Position numbers and translations under genes: made by a program. From contig NZ_JAPDFS010000002.1 of assembly GCF_027257195.1 (NCBI RefSeq), positions 334,354-398,353 of the forward strand: 64,000 nucleotides of DNA, written 5' to 3'. Shown here in pieces: positions 24,892-33,401 of this stretch; within the stretch, counting starts at the first letter, position 1, and every line of letters starts with the position of its first letter. The notes beneath the pieces are model-generated. The model had not been told where the DNA came from and searched no databases. It saw nothing but the letters and a program-made list of their open reading frames with translations. Source of the DNA: Halorubrum sp. F4 (GTDB lineage: Archaea > Halobacteriota > Halobacteria > Halobacteriales > Haloferacaceae).

Positions 24892-25440
24892 ATGTCCGAC
24901 GAAGTGCTGCCTGTCTCCGAGGAGATCCTGACCAGTGCGAAGGACCAACTCGATGAAGAAGAGATCACGCTGGCGGACAACGAAGACATTCTTCACACTC
25001 TGAGCGAGTTGACTCCTGTCTACGAGAACGATCGGTCGTATTTCGTACTCGGAAACTACGATCGAGAGCCGATCCGTCGGCTGAATCTGGTGGTCGATCG
25101 TCTCACTCGCCGGCAGAACGCCTACGCCTTCCGAATGGTGGATATTCGAGGAGAGTGGGACAACAGCATTCAGAAGTTCTGCCTCATCGCTGATATCGTG
25201 ACGTACCTCATTGGCATCGCCGAGAAGGGGGCGAGCGACTTTCTCGTCGAACAGGGACTCCTCGTCGGCACGACGGAGTACTTTTCGAAGAGTCACGTCC
25301 TCAAGCGGGAATACGAGGACGAGGAGCATCCGTTCGGTTGGATGCAGGACGGCGTCTTCGAGCTGTTCGACCAGGAAGGGCGGCTGTATCGCTGGCAAAC
25401 CGAGGAGAAGCTCGTCGAAGCGGCTGAGAACCTTCCGTGA
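24892..25440 (+). CDS. Hypothetical protein divergent from PadR-like regulator
   Basis: A 182-residue soluble protein with no motif I recognise. The N-terminal half is acidic and helical (EEILTSAKDQLDEEEITLAD), the centre has SYFVLGNYDREPIRRLNLVV and NAYAFRMVDIRGEWDNSIQK, and the C-terminus ends LVEAAENLP. The central part DIVTYLIGIAEKGASDFLVE is well-ordered looking. The position, head to head with a regulator, suggests a regulated accessory function. ATG at 24892. Confidence 0.7.
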   Translation: MSDEVLPVSEEILTSAKDQLDEEEITLADNEDILHTLSELTPVYENDRSYFVLGNYDREPIRRLNLVVDRLTRRQNAYAFRMVDIRGEWDNSIQKFCLIADIVTYLIGIAEKGASDFLVEQGLLVGTTEYFSKSHVLKREYEDEEHPFGWMQDGVFELFDQEGRLYRWQTEEKLVEAAENLP

Positions 25441-25553
25441 CAGCAGAGTCTGGGGTATTTCGGATAAAACCGGTGGTGAACGCGAGTCGGCGTGGGGGTT
25501 TCCGTCGAACCGGTTCGGGCCGGGGGTCGGATCGGTCCCGATCGAGGGGCCGA

Positions 25554-25745
25554 TCAGTCCGCGCGAGCGGTGTGGTCGCTCTCGAACGCCGCCGAGCGCT
25601 CGGCCTCGGTTACCTCGATGCCGCGTCGCTCCAGTTGCCGGACGAACTCGGCCTCGCTGACGCCCGCCTGCGTCGCCGCCTGTTCGAGCGTCAGCGTTCG
25701 CGCACCGTACAGCGTCAGCGCACTCGACAGCGCGTTCGTTGCCAT
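25554..25745 (-). CDS. Small HTH-like protein (63 aa)
   Basis: A 63-residue protein: MATNALSSALTLYGARTLTL then EQAATQAGVSEAEFVRQLER, a helix-turn-helix-like pair in which the turn is QAGVSEAEF, and RGIEVTEAERSAAFESDHT. Its shape resembles UPF0175-like haloarchaeal small regulators or antitoxins; no toxin partner is adjacent. The start is ATG at 25745. Function is not established. Confidence 0.65.
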   Translation of the reverse strand: MATNALSSALTLYGARTLTLEQAATQAGVSEAEFVRQLERRGIEVTEAERSAAFESDHTARAD

Positions 25746-25948
25746 ACACACGTATCCAGCGTGAACGTTTATGAATGTTACTACTTCATTCAGGACCATG
25801 ATACACCTTATACGATATAATGTGTCACACCACCGGCGAGGAATATATAATGATCCCTCATCCACACACCGATACGACGGGCGAGATCACCCGCTCGCTG
25901 TCGACGGAGGCCCGGAGGAATTATGCGTCTCTGCGGTCGAATCCGAAC

Positions 25949-26032
25949 ATGGACAGACAACAGGCCATCGCGCTGTTCTTCGCGTTCCTCATGGTGAGTT
26001 CCATGGTCGCCTGGGGCGTCAGCTTCCTCTGA
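25949..26032 (+). CDS. Tiny membrane peptide (27 aa)
   Basis: MDRQQAIALFFAFLMVSSMV followed by AWGVSFL: a 27-residue peptide made mainly of a single hydrophobic helix with a charged N-terminus. The ATG at 25949 lies inside a longer open frame, but residues before it do not look like coding sequence, and it ends cleanly with TGA. Similar very short single-helix peptides occur in haloarchaea. It lies between the small HTH gene and the helicase gene. Expression is not proven. Confidence 0.5.
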   Translation: MDRQQAIALFFAFLMVSSMVAWGVSFL

Positions 26033-26125
26033 CCCCGATCGGACGGTCCCGAACGAACGAACCGTAGCGGTCGTCACCCGGCAGTCGTCGGTCCGCTCAA
26101 CCGCCTCTCGCCGGTCGTCCGTCGT

Positions 26126-28045
26126 TCAACCGTCGCCCCAGACGTCCGAGAGCGGGTGGTCCTCCCGCCGCTCGGCGTCGGCCTCGGACCGGGTACGCGT
26201 CGTCCCGTCGTCGGTCGCGCCCGTCGATCCGCCCGTGCCGGTCGCCTCCGAACGCCCCGACGTTCCGCCGGCGCTTCCGCCGCTGCCGCTCGATTTGCCC
26301 GGCCGCCCGGAGGATGCGGAACCTCTCGACCTGCCGTTCCGGCGGCCGGCACGGCCGGGGCCGGACGGGTCGGCGTCGATCCCCGCGAGCGCGGCCGACG
26401 GGTCGAACTCGGGGAGGTCGGGGGTCGTCATCGCGTCGATCTGGTCGCGGAACCACGGCGGGGTGTCCGCCGCCGCGCGATCGAAGAGGTCCAGAAGCGA
26501 GTCGTCCGCGAGGTACGTCGCCCCGTGGTCGTCGGGCGCGCGAACGACGCGGCCGCACGCCTGTATCACGGTGCGCAGCGCGGTTCGATGGTACCACGGC
26601 CACTGCCCGTCGGCCAGCCGCCGGGCGACCCGCGAGTCGTTGGTGTTGCGGTAGGGCGCCTTACACACCACCTGCCAGCGACAGAGGTCGCCCTCCAGAT
26701 CGAGCGCCTCCTCCATCTTCACGGAGACGAACACTTCGGGATCGGAGCTCGCCTTCCACGCCTCGAGTTCGGCGTCGCGGTTCGCCCGCGTGTGTCGACG
26801 GACGCGCGCGGCGACGCCGAACTCGCCGAGCCGCTCGACGATCCGTCCCGCGATGTCGTAGGAGTGTGCGTGGATCAACCCCTTCTCGTCGGGGTGTTCG
26901 GCCATCAGCCGGACGATCAGGCGGGCGATCCTCGGCACCGTCTCGTCGCGGTGCTCGTAGGTCATCGGCCCCTGCGTCACGTCGTAGAGGGGGCGATTCG
27001 CGAGCGGGAAGGTGTGTTCGACGTCGACGAGCGCCACGTTCGCGGGGTCGAGCCCGACCCCCCGACAGAACGCCTCCTTCGAGAGGATCGTCGCCGACAG
27101 CAGCGCGAACTTCTCGCCGCGGTCCCAGACGGTGTGTCTGAGGTAGCGCGCGGGGTCGAGCGGCTTGATCGCGATCGCCGAGCCCTCGCCGTCGGGCTGG
27201 TCGACGACCCAGGTCGTCGGCGAGTCGAGGTCCCGGTAGTCCTCGAGGAACCAGCCCAACTCGGAGATCAGCTCCCCGAGCCGGTCGCGTCTCGCGACCT
27301 CCTCGCGGCTCAACTCGGGCCGTCCCGTCAGCTCGTCTTTCGCCCGCTTCGCCACGTCGCGGAGGCTCTCGACGAACCGGGCGGTGCGGTCGAGCGCGTC
27401 CTCGTCGTCGCCGGCGTCGCGCTCGACGTCCGGGACGCCCACGTCGTCCCAGACCGGGACGCGCTCGGGCGAGAGGTCGATCGTCGCGTACATCTCCGCC
27501 CACTCGGCGAGCCCGTGGGCCTCGTCTATCACGACCACGTCGCGCTTCCGGAACACCTCCGAGCCCGCGGTCCGCATGAAGTACGCGAGCGTCATGGCGG
27601 CGAACCGGCCCGACGAGGCGATCGCCCGGTCCGAGAAGTACGGACAGCGGTGTTTGATGCTGCAGTCGAAGCCCTGCTCGCGGGCGCAGGGCGCGCGGTC
27701 GACCGACGTGTCGTGTTCGCCGGGGAGGACGCAGTCGTAGTTCGACTTCCCGCGGATCACCTTCAGGTCCTCGAGGAGGTCGTCGCTCGCGACGTCGTCG
27801 AGCTGGGAGACCTGCGGAGTGGTGTAGTACGCGTCGGTCGGCTCGCTCGGCGCGGCGTCGGCGACCTCGCGGGCCGATCCCATCACGGCCCGCGCGAGCA
27901 GGGACTTGCCGCTGCCGGTCGGCGCGCGCACCAACACCACGTCGTTGCCGGCGGCGAAGGCGTCGCGGACGTCCGCGAGCGCGCGCTCCTGTGTGCCGCG
28001 GAAGCTCGGAGCCGGGAACTCCGCGGGGATCCGGTCGGGGTCCAC
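26126..28045 (-). CDS. XPD/Rad3-type ATP-dependent DNA helicase
   Basis: A 639-residue SF2 helicase, Fe-S type. Seen: Walker A APTGSGKS (41-48), four cysteines at 105, 120, 128 and 134 that fit the XPD iron-sulfur cluster, DEAH at 174-177, and motif VI QACGRVVRAPDDHG near 530. The last 75 residues are a low-complexity Gly/Ser/Arg-rich tail. It unwinds DNA 5' to 3' in repair by family. The start is GTG at 28045, MDPDRIPAEFPAP; a much longer open frame upstream is a shadow of the ligase gene and is rejected. Confidence 0.88.
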   Translation of the reverse strand: MDPDRIPAEFPAPSFRGTQERALADVRDAFAAGNDVVLVRAPTGSGKSLLARAVMGSAREVADAAPSEPTDAYYTTPQVSQLDDVASDDLLEDLKVIRGKSNYDCVLPGEHDTSVDRAPCAREQGFDCSIKHRCPYFSDRAIASSGRFAAMTLAYFMRTAGSEVFRKRDVVVIDEAHGLAEWAEMYATIDLSPERVPVWDDVGVPDVERDAGDDEDALDRTARFVESLRDVAKRAKDELTGRPELSREEVARRDRLGELISELGWFLEDYRDLDSPTTWVVDQPDGEGSAIAIKPLDPARYLRHTVWDRGEKFALLSATILSKEAFCRGVGLDPANVALVDVEHTFPLANRPLYDVTQGPMTYEHRDETVPRIARLIVRLMAEHPDEKGLIHAHSYDIAGRIVERLGEFGVAARVRRHTRANRDAELEAWKASSDPEVFVSVKMEEALDLEGDLCRWQVVCKAPYRNTNDSRVARRLADGQWPWYHRTALRTVIQACGRVVRAPDDHGATYLADDSLLDLFDRAAADTPPWFRDQIDAMTTPDLPEFDPSAALAGIDADPSGPGRAGRRNGRSRGSASSGRPGKSSGSGGSAGGTSGRSEATGTGGSTGATDDGTTRTRSEADAERREDHPLSDVWGDG

Positions 28046-28171
28046 ACGACCCCCTCGCGCGCTCCGGGAATTAAACCCTCGGAGTGGAGGGACTAGTCGG
28101 AGCGGGACAGTCGAGCGAAAGAAACGAACAACAGCCGGATCGTTTATGACACTCCCGGGAGTCTCGGCGGT

Positions 28172-30268
28172 ATGAGTTGGCAGGAAGCCGAGCGGCGGTT
28201 CGCGGACGACGCCATCGCCCGCGAGACCCTCCCTCGAACGTTCGAGCGCTCCGCCGCGCGCAACGCCGATCGGGTCGCCCAGCGCTACAAGGGCGGGGTG
28301 TACGACCGGTCGCTCGTCGCGGCGGGCGTCATCGACCCCGCCCCCGACGGCGACTACGCCGGCCTCACGTACGCGGAGATGCGGACGATCGTCCGGAACC
28401 TCGCGGCGGGGTTCCGCGAGGTCGGCGTCGCGGACGACACCCGACTCGCGATCTACGCGGGAACGCGCATGGAGTGGGCGCAGGTCGACTTCGCGGCGCT
28501 CGCGGCCGGTGCGGTCGTCACGACGGTGTACGCCTCCTCGTCGCCGTCGCAGGTCCGCTACCTGCTCGAGGATCCCGGGGCAACGGTCGTCGTCGTCGAG
28601 AACCGCGCGCTCCTCGGGGAGGTGCTCGACGTCCGCGACGACCTCGCCCACGACCTGGACGCGATCGTGGTGATGGACGAGATCGGCGGCGGAGGCGGCG
28701 GGGGCGGAGGCGGCGAGGACGGCGGGGGCGACAGGAGCGGAGGCGACGGGGACGGCGACGATTCGGCCGCCGGCGACGAGGACGTGTACTCCCTCGGCAG
28801 GCTCCACGAGCTCGGCGCGGACGCCTTCGAGGAGGCGGCCTACGAGTCGTGGCTCGACTCGACCGCCGTCGACGACCTCGCGAGCCTCATCTACACCTCC
28901 GGGACGACGGGCCAGCCGAAGGGCGTCCGGCTGACTCACGACAACTTCCGGTCGAACGTCAACCAGTGTTACCGGCGGTTCGCGGACCGGCCCGACCGCG
29001 ATGCAGAGGTCCCGGGGATCTCCGCCGATTCGACCACCCTCTCGTTCCTCCCGCTCGCGCACGTCCTCGAGCGGCTGGCGGGCCACTACATGATGTTCAC
29101 GGCCGGCGCGACCGTCGGCTACGCCGAGAGCCCCGACACGCTCCGGGAGGACTTCGGACTCGTTCGGCCGACGACGACGACGAGCGTTCCGCGGGTCTAC
29201 GAGAAGCTCTACGACGCGATCCGCGATCAGGCGTCCGAGTCCTCGGTGAAACAACGGATCTTCGAGTGGGCCGTGGCGGTCGGGCGAACGCACCACGAGG
29301 CCGACGCTCCCGGTCCGCTGCTCGACGCGAAGCGCGCGCTCGCCGACCGGCTCGTCTTCTCGTCGGTTCGGGAGGCGCTCGGCGGTAACGTCGACTTCTT
29401 CATCTCCGGCGGCGGATCGCTGTCGGCGGAGCTGTGTGCGCTGTATCACGCGATGGACCTCCCGATACTGGAGGGGTACGGGCTCACGGAGACGTCGCCG
29501 GTGGTCTGTGTCAACCCGCCCGAGGAGCCGAAGGTGGGCACCATCGGGCCGCCGGTCGTCGACACCGAGATCGCGCTCGACGGCCGCGTCGTCGGCGAGG
29601 AGGTCGCGGACGTCCCGGGCGACGTCGGCGAACTGCTGGTTCGCGGCCCGCAGGTGACGACGGGGTACTGGAACCGGCCCGACGCGACCCGCGAGGCGTT
29701 CTCGGCGCACGACGCGCTTCCCGAGGAGGCCGTCGTGGCGGGGGCCCCGCCCGGTGAGCGCGGCGGCGACCCCGAGGAGCCGTGGTTTCACACCGGCGAC
29801 ATCGTCCAGCTCCGTCCCGACGGCTACGTCGCCTTCCGTGAACGGGCCAAACAGCTGCTCGTGCTCTCGACGGGCAAGAACGTCGCGCCCGGCCCGATCG
29901 AGGACCGCTTCGCCGCCAACGAGTTCGTCGAGCAGTGCGTCGTGCTCGGCGACGGCCGCAAGTTCGTCTCGGCGCTCCTCGTTCCGAACTTCGAGGGGGT
30001 CAAGGCGTGGGCGGACGCGGAGGGGATCGACCTCCCGGCGGATCGACGAGGGATCTGCCGGGACGAGCGCGTCCGCGAGCGATTCCAGGCGGAGGTCGAC
30101 GCGGTGAACGAGGCGTTCGAGCCGTACGAGCGGATCAAGCGGTTCCGGCTGGTCGAGGAGGAGTTCTCCGAGGAGAACGACCTGCTCACGCCGACGATGA
30201 AGAAGAAGCGCCGGAAGGTCCTCGACCGCTTCGCCGACGAGATCGAACTGATCTACGAGGAGAAGTAG
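28172..30268 (+). CDS. AMP-forming long-chain fatty-acid-CoA ligase
   Basis: A 698-residue acyl-adenylate/acyl-CoA ligase. AMP-binding motif LASLIYTSGTTGQPKGVRLT around 235-250, LEGYGLTETSPVVCVN near 430, the HTGDIVQLRPDGYVAFRERA block near 535 and a late conserved lysine segment TGKNVAPGPIED. It activates fatty acids with ATP and CoA. A Gly/Asp-rich insert (about residues 171-203) separates two subregions and looks disordered. ATG at 28172. The ETF system downstream could accept electrons from beta-oxidation of its product; that is inference. Confidence 0.93.
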   Translation: MSWQEAERRFADDAIARETLPRTFERSAARNADRVAQRYKGGVYDRSLVAAGVIDPAPDGDYAGLTYAEMRTIVRNLAAGFREVGVADDTRLAIYAGTRMEWAQVDFAALAAGAVVTTVYASSSPSQVRYLLEDPGATVVVVENRALLGEVLDVRDDLAHDLDAIVVMDEIGGGGGGGGGGEDGGGDRSGGDGDGDDSAAGDEDVYSLGRLHELGADAFEEAAYESWLDSTAVDDLASLIYTSGTTGQPKGVRLTHDNFRSNVNQCYRRFADRPDRDAEVPGISADSTTLSFLPLAHVLERLAGHYMMFTAGATVGYAESPDTLREDFGLVRPTTTTSVPRVYEKLYDAIRDQASESSVKQRIFEWAVAVGRTHHEADAPGPLLDAKRALADRLVFSSVREALGGNVDFFISGGGSLSAELCALYHAMDLPILEGYGLTETSPVVCVNPPEEPKVGTIGPPVVDTEIALDGRVVGEEVADVPGDVGELLVRGPQVTTGYWNRPDATREAFSAHDALPEEAVVAGAPPGERGGDPEEPWFHTGDIVQLRPDGYVAFRERAKQLLVLSTGKNVAPGPIEDRFAANEFVEQCVVLGDGRKFVSALLVPNFEGVKAWADAEGIDLPADRRGICRDERVRERFQAEVDAVNEAFEPYERIKRFRLVEEEFSEENDLLTPTMKKKRRKVLDRFADEIELIYEEK

Positions 30269-30358
30269 GAACGCCTCACCCCCGAGCCGACGCCGCGGGC
30301 CACCTCTCTCCCGATACGATCGGGAGATCAGACCTCAATTTTAAATAGTTATAGATAA

Positions 30359-30703
<345 letters not shown>

Positions 30704-30829
30704 ACCGGACGGACCTGAGTCGGGCGACCGACCCTCGGATGGCGTCCTGCCGGTCCTGACGGTCCTGGCCGCGTCCTTCGCTCCCGACTCGGGGCGAGGC
30801 GACGGTCACCGTCACGAACGGAGGATCGA

Positions 30830-30850
30830 GTTCGTGTATATAACACGAAC
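30830..30850. promoter_or_regulatory. Palindrome covering the fixA TATA box
   Basis: Perfect 8-base arms GTTCGTGT and ACACGAAC flank ATATA, so the core TATATAA lies inside the palindrome. The fixA ATG is at 30898, about 50 bases downstream, so a TATA box here would give a leader of about 30 bases. The symmetry suits a dimeric repressor or activator binding site. Confidence 0.55.
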
Positions 30851-30897
30851 AACAATTAAGGAACCACCCGTCGGATCGAACACGTGGGGATGTAACA

Positions 30898-31752
30898 ATG
30901 AACATGGTCGTTCTAACGAAAGGCGTTCCGGATTTCCGGGAGGGACAGGTCTCCTTCGACGAGGACGGACACCTCGAACGGGGAGAAACGCCGACGGTGA
31001 TGAACCCGAACGACGAGCACGCGCTCGAGGCCGCGCTACAGACGAAGGTGCGGCAGGGCGGCACCGTGAGCGTGATGAGCATGGGACCGCCGGGCTACGG
31101 GGACGTCCTCCGCGAGGCGATGGAGTCGGTCTACGCCGACGACCTCTACCTGCTGTCGGACCGCGAGATGGCGGCCGCGGACACGTGGGCGACGGCGATC
31201 ACGATCGCGACCGCCCTCGAGGAGATGGAGCCCTCGCCCGACCTCGTCTTCGCGGGCTTCAAGACGGCCGACGGGGAGACCGGCCACGCCGGGCCACAGA
31301 CCTGCTGGGCGTACGGGATGCCGATCGTCACCCACGTCGTCTCCCTGGAGATCGACCCGGACGAGGAGCGTCTGCGCGCGAAGCGGCTCGTCGAGGGCGA
31401 CATCGAGGAGATAGAGACCGTCGAGACGTCGCTTCCGGCGTTCGTCGTCGCTGATCCCGAGTTCGAGCCGTCCTACCGGCGGGCCGAACACCGCCTGCGT
31501 CACAGGGACCTCCGCGAGGAGACGCGGGAGCGCGCCGCGGACCACGAGGAGCACATGACGGTGTGGGACCACGCCGACCTCAACCTCGACCCGGACTACA
31601 TCGGCCTCGACGGCTCCCCGACGGTCGTCTCCTCGGTCGATCCCATCCCGAAGGCCCCCGCCGAGCGCGAGGCCACGATGGTCGATCCCGAGCGCGACGA
31701 GGAGATGCGGCAGGTGTTCGAGGAGATGGCACCGCTCGCGGGGGGTGAGTGA
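30898..31752 (+). CDS. fixA: Electron transfer flavoprotein beta subunit
   Basis: A 284-residue EtfB/FixA homologue, beginning MNMVVLTKGVPDFREGQVSF. The AMP-binding region has EHALEAALQTKVRQGGTVSV MS and DLVFAGFKTADGETGHAGPQ. It forms the heterodimer with the alpha subunit. In fix-type systems the pair passes electrons to quinone via FixC/FixX, sometimes by bifurcation. It overlaps no gene; the alpha subunit starts two bases after its stop. A palindrome sits on its promoter. Confidence 0.92.
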   Translation: MNMVVLTKGVPDFREGQVSFDEDGHLERGETPTVMNPNDEHALEAALQTKVRQGGTVSVMSMGPPGYGDVLREAMESVYADDLYLLSDREMAAADTWATAITIATALEEMEPSPDLVFAGFKTADGETGHAGPQTCWAYGMPIVTHVVSLEIDPDEERLRAKRLVEGDIEEIETVETSLPAFVVADPEFEPSYRRAEHRLRHRDLREETRERAADHEEHMTVWDHADLNLDPDYIGLDGSPTVVSSVDPIPKAPAEREATMVDPERDEEMRQVFEEMAPLAGGE

Positions 31753-31754
31753 GC

Positions 31755-33401
31755 ATGACGGAACCGCCGCTCGACCCCGGCGAGTACACGATCCAGGAGC
31801 TGGGTCCCGAGATCCAGACCATCGAGGACGTCGACGGGCTGCGGGCGATCCTGGAGGCCGAGGCGGCGGGCGAGAACCGCGCGGGAGCGAAAACCCTCAT
31901 CGAGAGCCGGATCGAGAAATTTAGCGAGGACGAGGAGGAGGCCGGCGAGATCGACCCGGCCGAGATGACGGCCGCCGAGGTGGGTAACGCGCTTCAGGAC
32001 ATCGACGACCCCGACGAGCTGGAGCGGATCCGCGACGCCGAGGCGGCCGGCGAGAGCCGCGATAGCGTGCTCACGCTCGTCGACAATCGCCTCGACTCGG
32101 TACGCGGCAGCGACGAGGAGGCGGCGGCGGTCGTCCCGCCGGAGGAGAAACACCCCGATCTCGACCACCCGACCGCGGACAAGCGACACGTCCGCGCGCT
32201 GGAGGACGGCACCTACGGGGACATGTGGATGTACTGTGAGACGCAGGCCGGCGAGCTGATCGACGCCTCCCTGGAGATGCTCGGGAAGGCGCGCGAGCTG
32301 ATGGACGACTACACCGACGAGTACGACGCCGAGGAGAAGGTCGTCGCGGTGCTCGTCGGCGACGACGTCGCGGGCCACGCCGAGACGTGTATCGAACACG
32401 GCGCCGACGTGGTCGTCTATCACGAGGACGCCCGGCTGAGTCGGTTCCGACACGAGCCGTACACCCGCGTGTTCTGCGACATGGCGCGCTGGGGCGGCGA
32501 CCCCGGGGCGGGGAATCCCGACCCCGCGGAGTGGCGCGACTACGACGAGCCCCGGTACGTCCTGTTCCCGGCGACGCACAACGGCCGCGACCTCTCGGCG
32601 CTGGTACAGGCCGAACTCGACTCGGGGCTCGCGAGCGACTGCTCCGGGCTCTACATCGAGAACGCGGTCATCTCGAACCCCGCGAAGACGGGCGGCGAGG
32701 ACCGCGAGTTCGAGCGCGTCCTCCACATGAAGCGACCGGACTTCAGCGGCTTCGAGTACTCGACGATCCTCTGTCTCGACAACCCGAGCCGCGAGTTCCA
32801 CCCGCAGGGTGCCTCGGTCATCCCCGGGAGCTTCGAGACGCCCGAACCGGATCCCGAGCGGGAGGGCGAGGTCGTCGAACACGAGTTCGCCCTCGACGAG
32901 GAGTGGTTCCGCGTCGACGTCGAGGAGTTCGACCGCCTGGAGGGCGGCGTCGACCTGACGGGTCACGAGGTTATCGTCGCGCTCGGGCGCGGGATCGGCG
33001 CGGACCCGACGCACGGGATGGAACTCGGTCTCGATCTGGTCGACGCGTTCGAGGACGCCGCACTGGGGATCTCCCGGGGGATCGTCACCTCCTCCTACCA
33101 GTTCGAGGGCCACGTCGAGCGGTACGCCGCCGAGGAGCGGCAGATCGGCGAGACCGGCCAGGAGGTGGAACCCGACCTCTACGTCGCCGCCGGCATCAGC
33201 GGTGCGATCCAGCACAAGGTCGGAATGGACGAGTCCGACACCATCGTCGCGATCAACACCGACCCCGAGGCGGACATCCGCGACTTCTCGGACTACTTCA
33301 TCGACGGCGACCTCTTCGAGGTCCTGCCGCGACTGACCGAGGCGCTCGAAAGCGGAGAGTTGGACGCCGAGGCCGTCGCCGACGGGGGTGAGACCGAATG
33401 A
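31755..33401 (+). CDS. fixB: Electron transfer flavoprotein alpha subunit with N-terminal duplicated extension
   Basis: A 548-residue protein, much longer than the usual 310-330 of EtfA. Residues 20-54 and 80-114 are an internal repeat (AILEAEAAGENRAGAKTLIE and RIRDAEAAGESRDSVLTLVD). The EtfA body runs from about 155, and the FAD-binding C-terminal block has LGRGIGADPTHGMELG, SSYQFEGHVERYAAEERQ IGETGQEV, and YVAAGISGAIQHKVGM with INTDPEADIRDFSDYF. ATG 31755 was chosen; GTG at 31749 is an alternative. The repeat is of unknown role. Confidence 0.9.
   Translation: MTEPPLDPGEYTIQELGPEIQTIEDVDGLRAILEAEAAGENRAGAKTLIESRIEKFSEDEEEAGEIDPAEMTAAEVGNALQDIDDPDELERIRDAEAAGESRDSVLTLVDNRLDSVRGSDEEAAAVVPPEEKHPDLDHPTADKRHVRALEDGTYGDMWMYCETQAGELIDASLEMLGKARELMDDYTDEYDAEEKVVAVLVGDDVAGHAETCIEHGADVVVYHEDARLSRFRHEPYTRVFCDMARWGGDPGAGNPDPAEWRDYDEPRYVLFPATHNGRDLSALVQAELDSGLASDCSGLYIENAVISNPAKTGGEDREFERVLHMKRPDFSGFEYSTILCLDNPSREFHPQGASVIPGSFETPEPDPEREGEVVEHEFALDEEWFRVDVEEFDRLEGGVDLTGHEVIVALGRGIGADPTHGMELGLDLVDAFEDAALGISRGIVTSSYQFEGHVERYAAEERQIGETGQEVEPDLYVAAGISGAIQHKVGMDESDTIVAINTDPEADIRDFSDYFIDGDLFEVLPRLTEALESGELDAEAVADGGETE

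Noticed and set aside
28046..29791. Very long minus-strand extension of the helicase frame
   Set aside because: It lies opposite the acyl-CoA ligase, whose motifs are clear; GC-rich DNA leaves antisense frames open. The GTG at 28045 starts a proper helicase.
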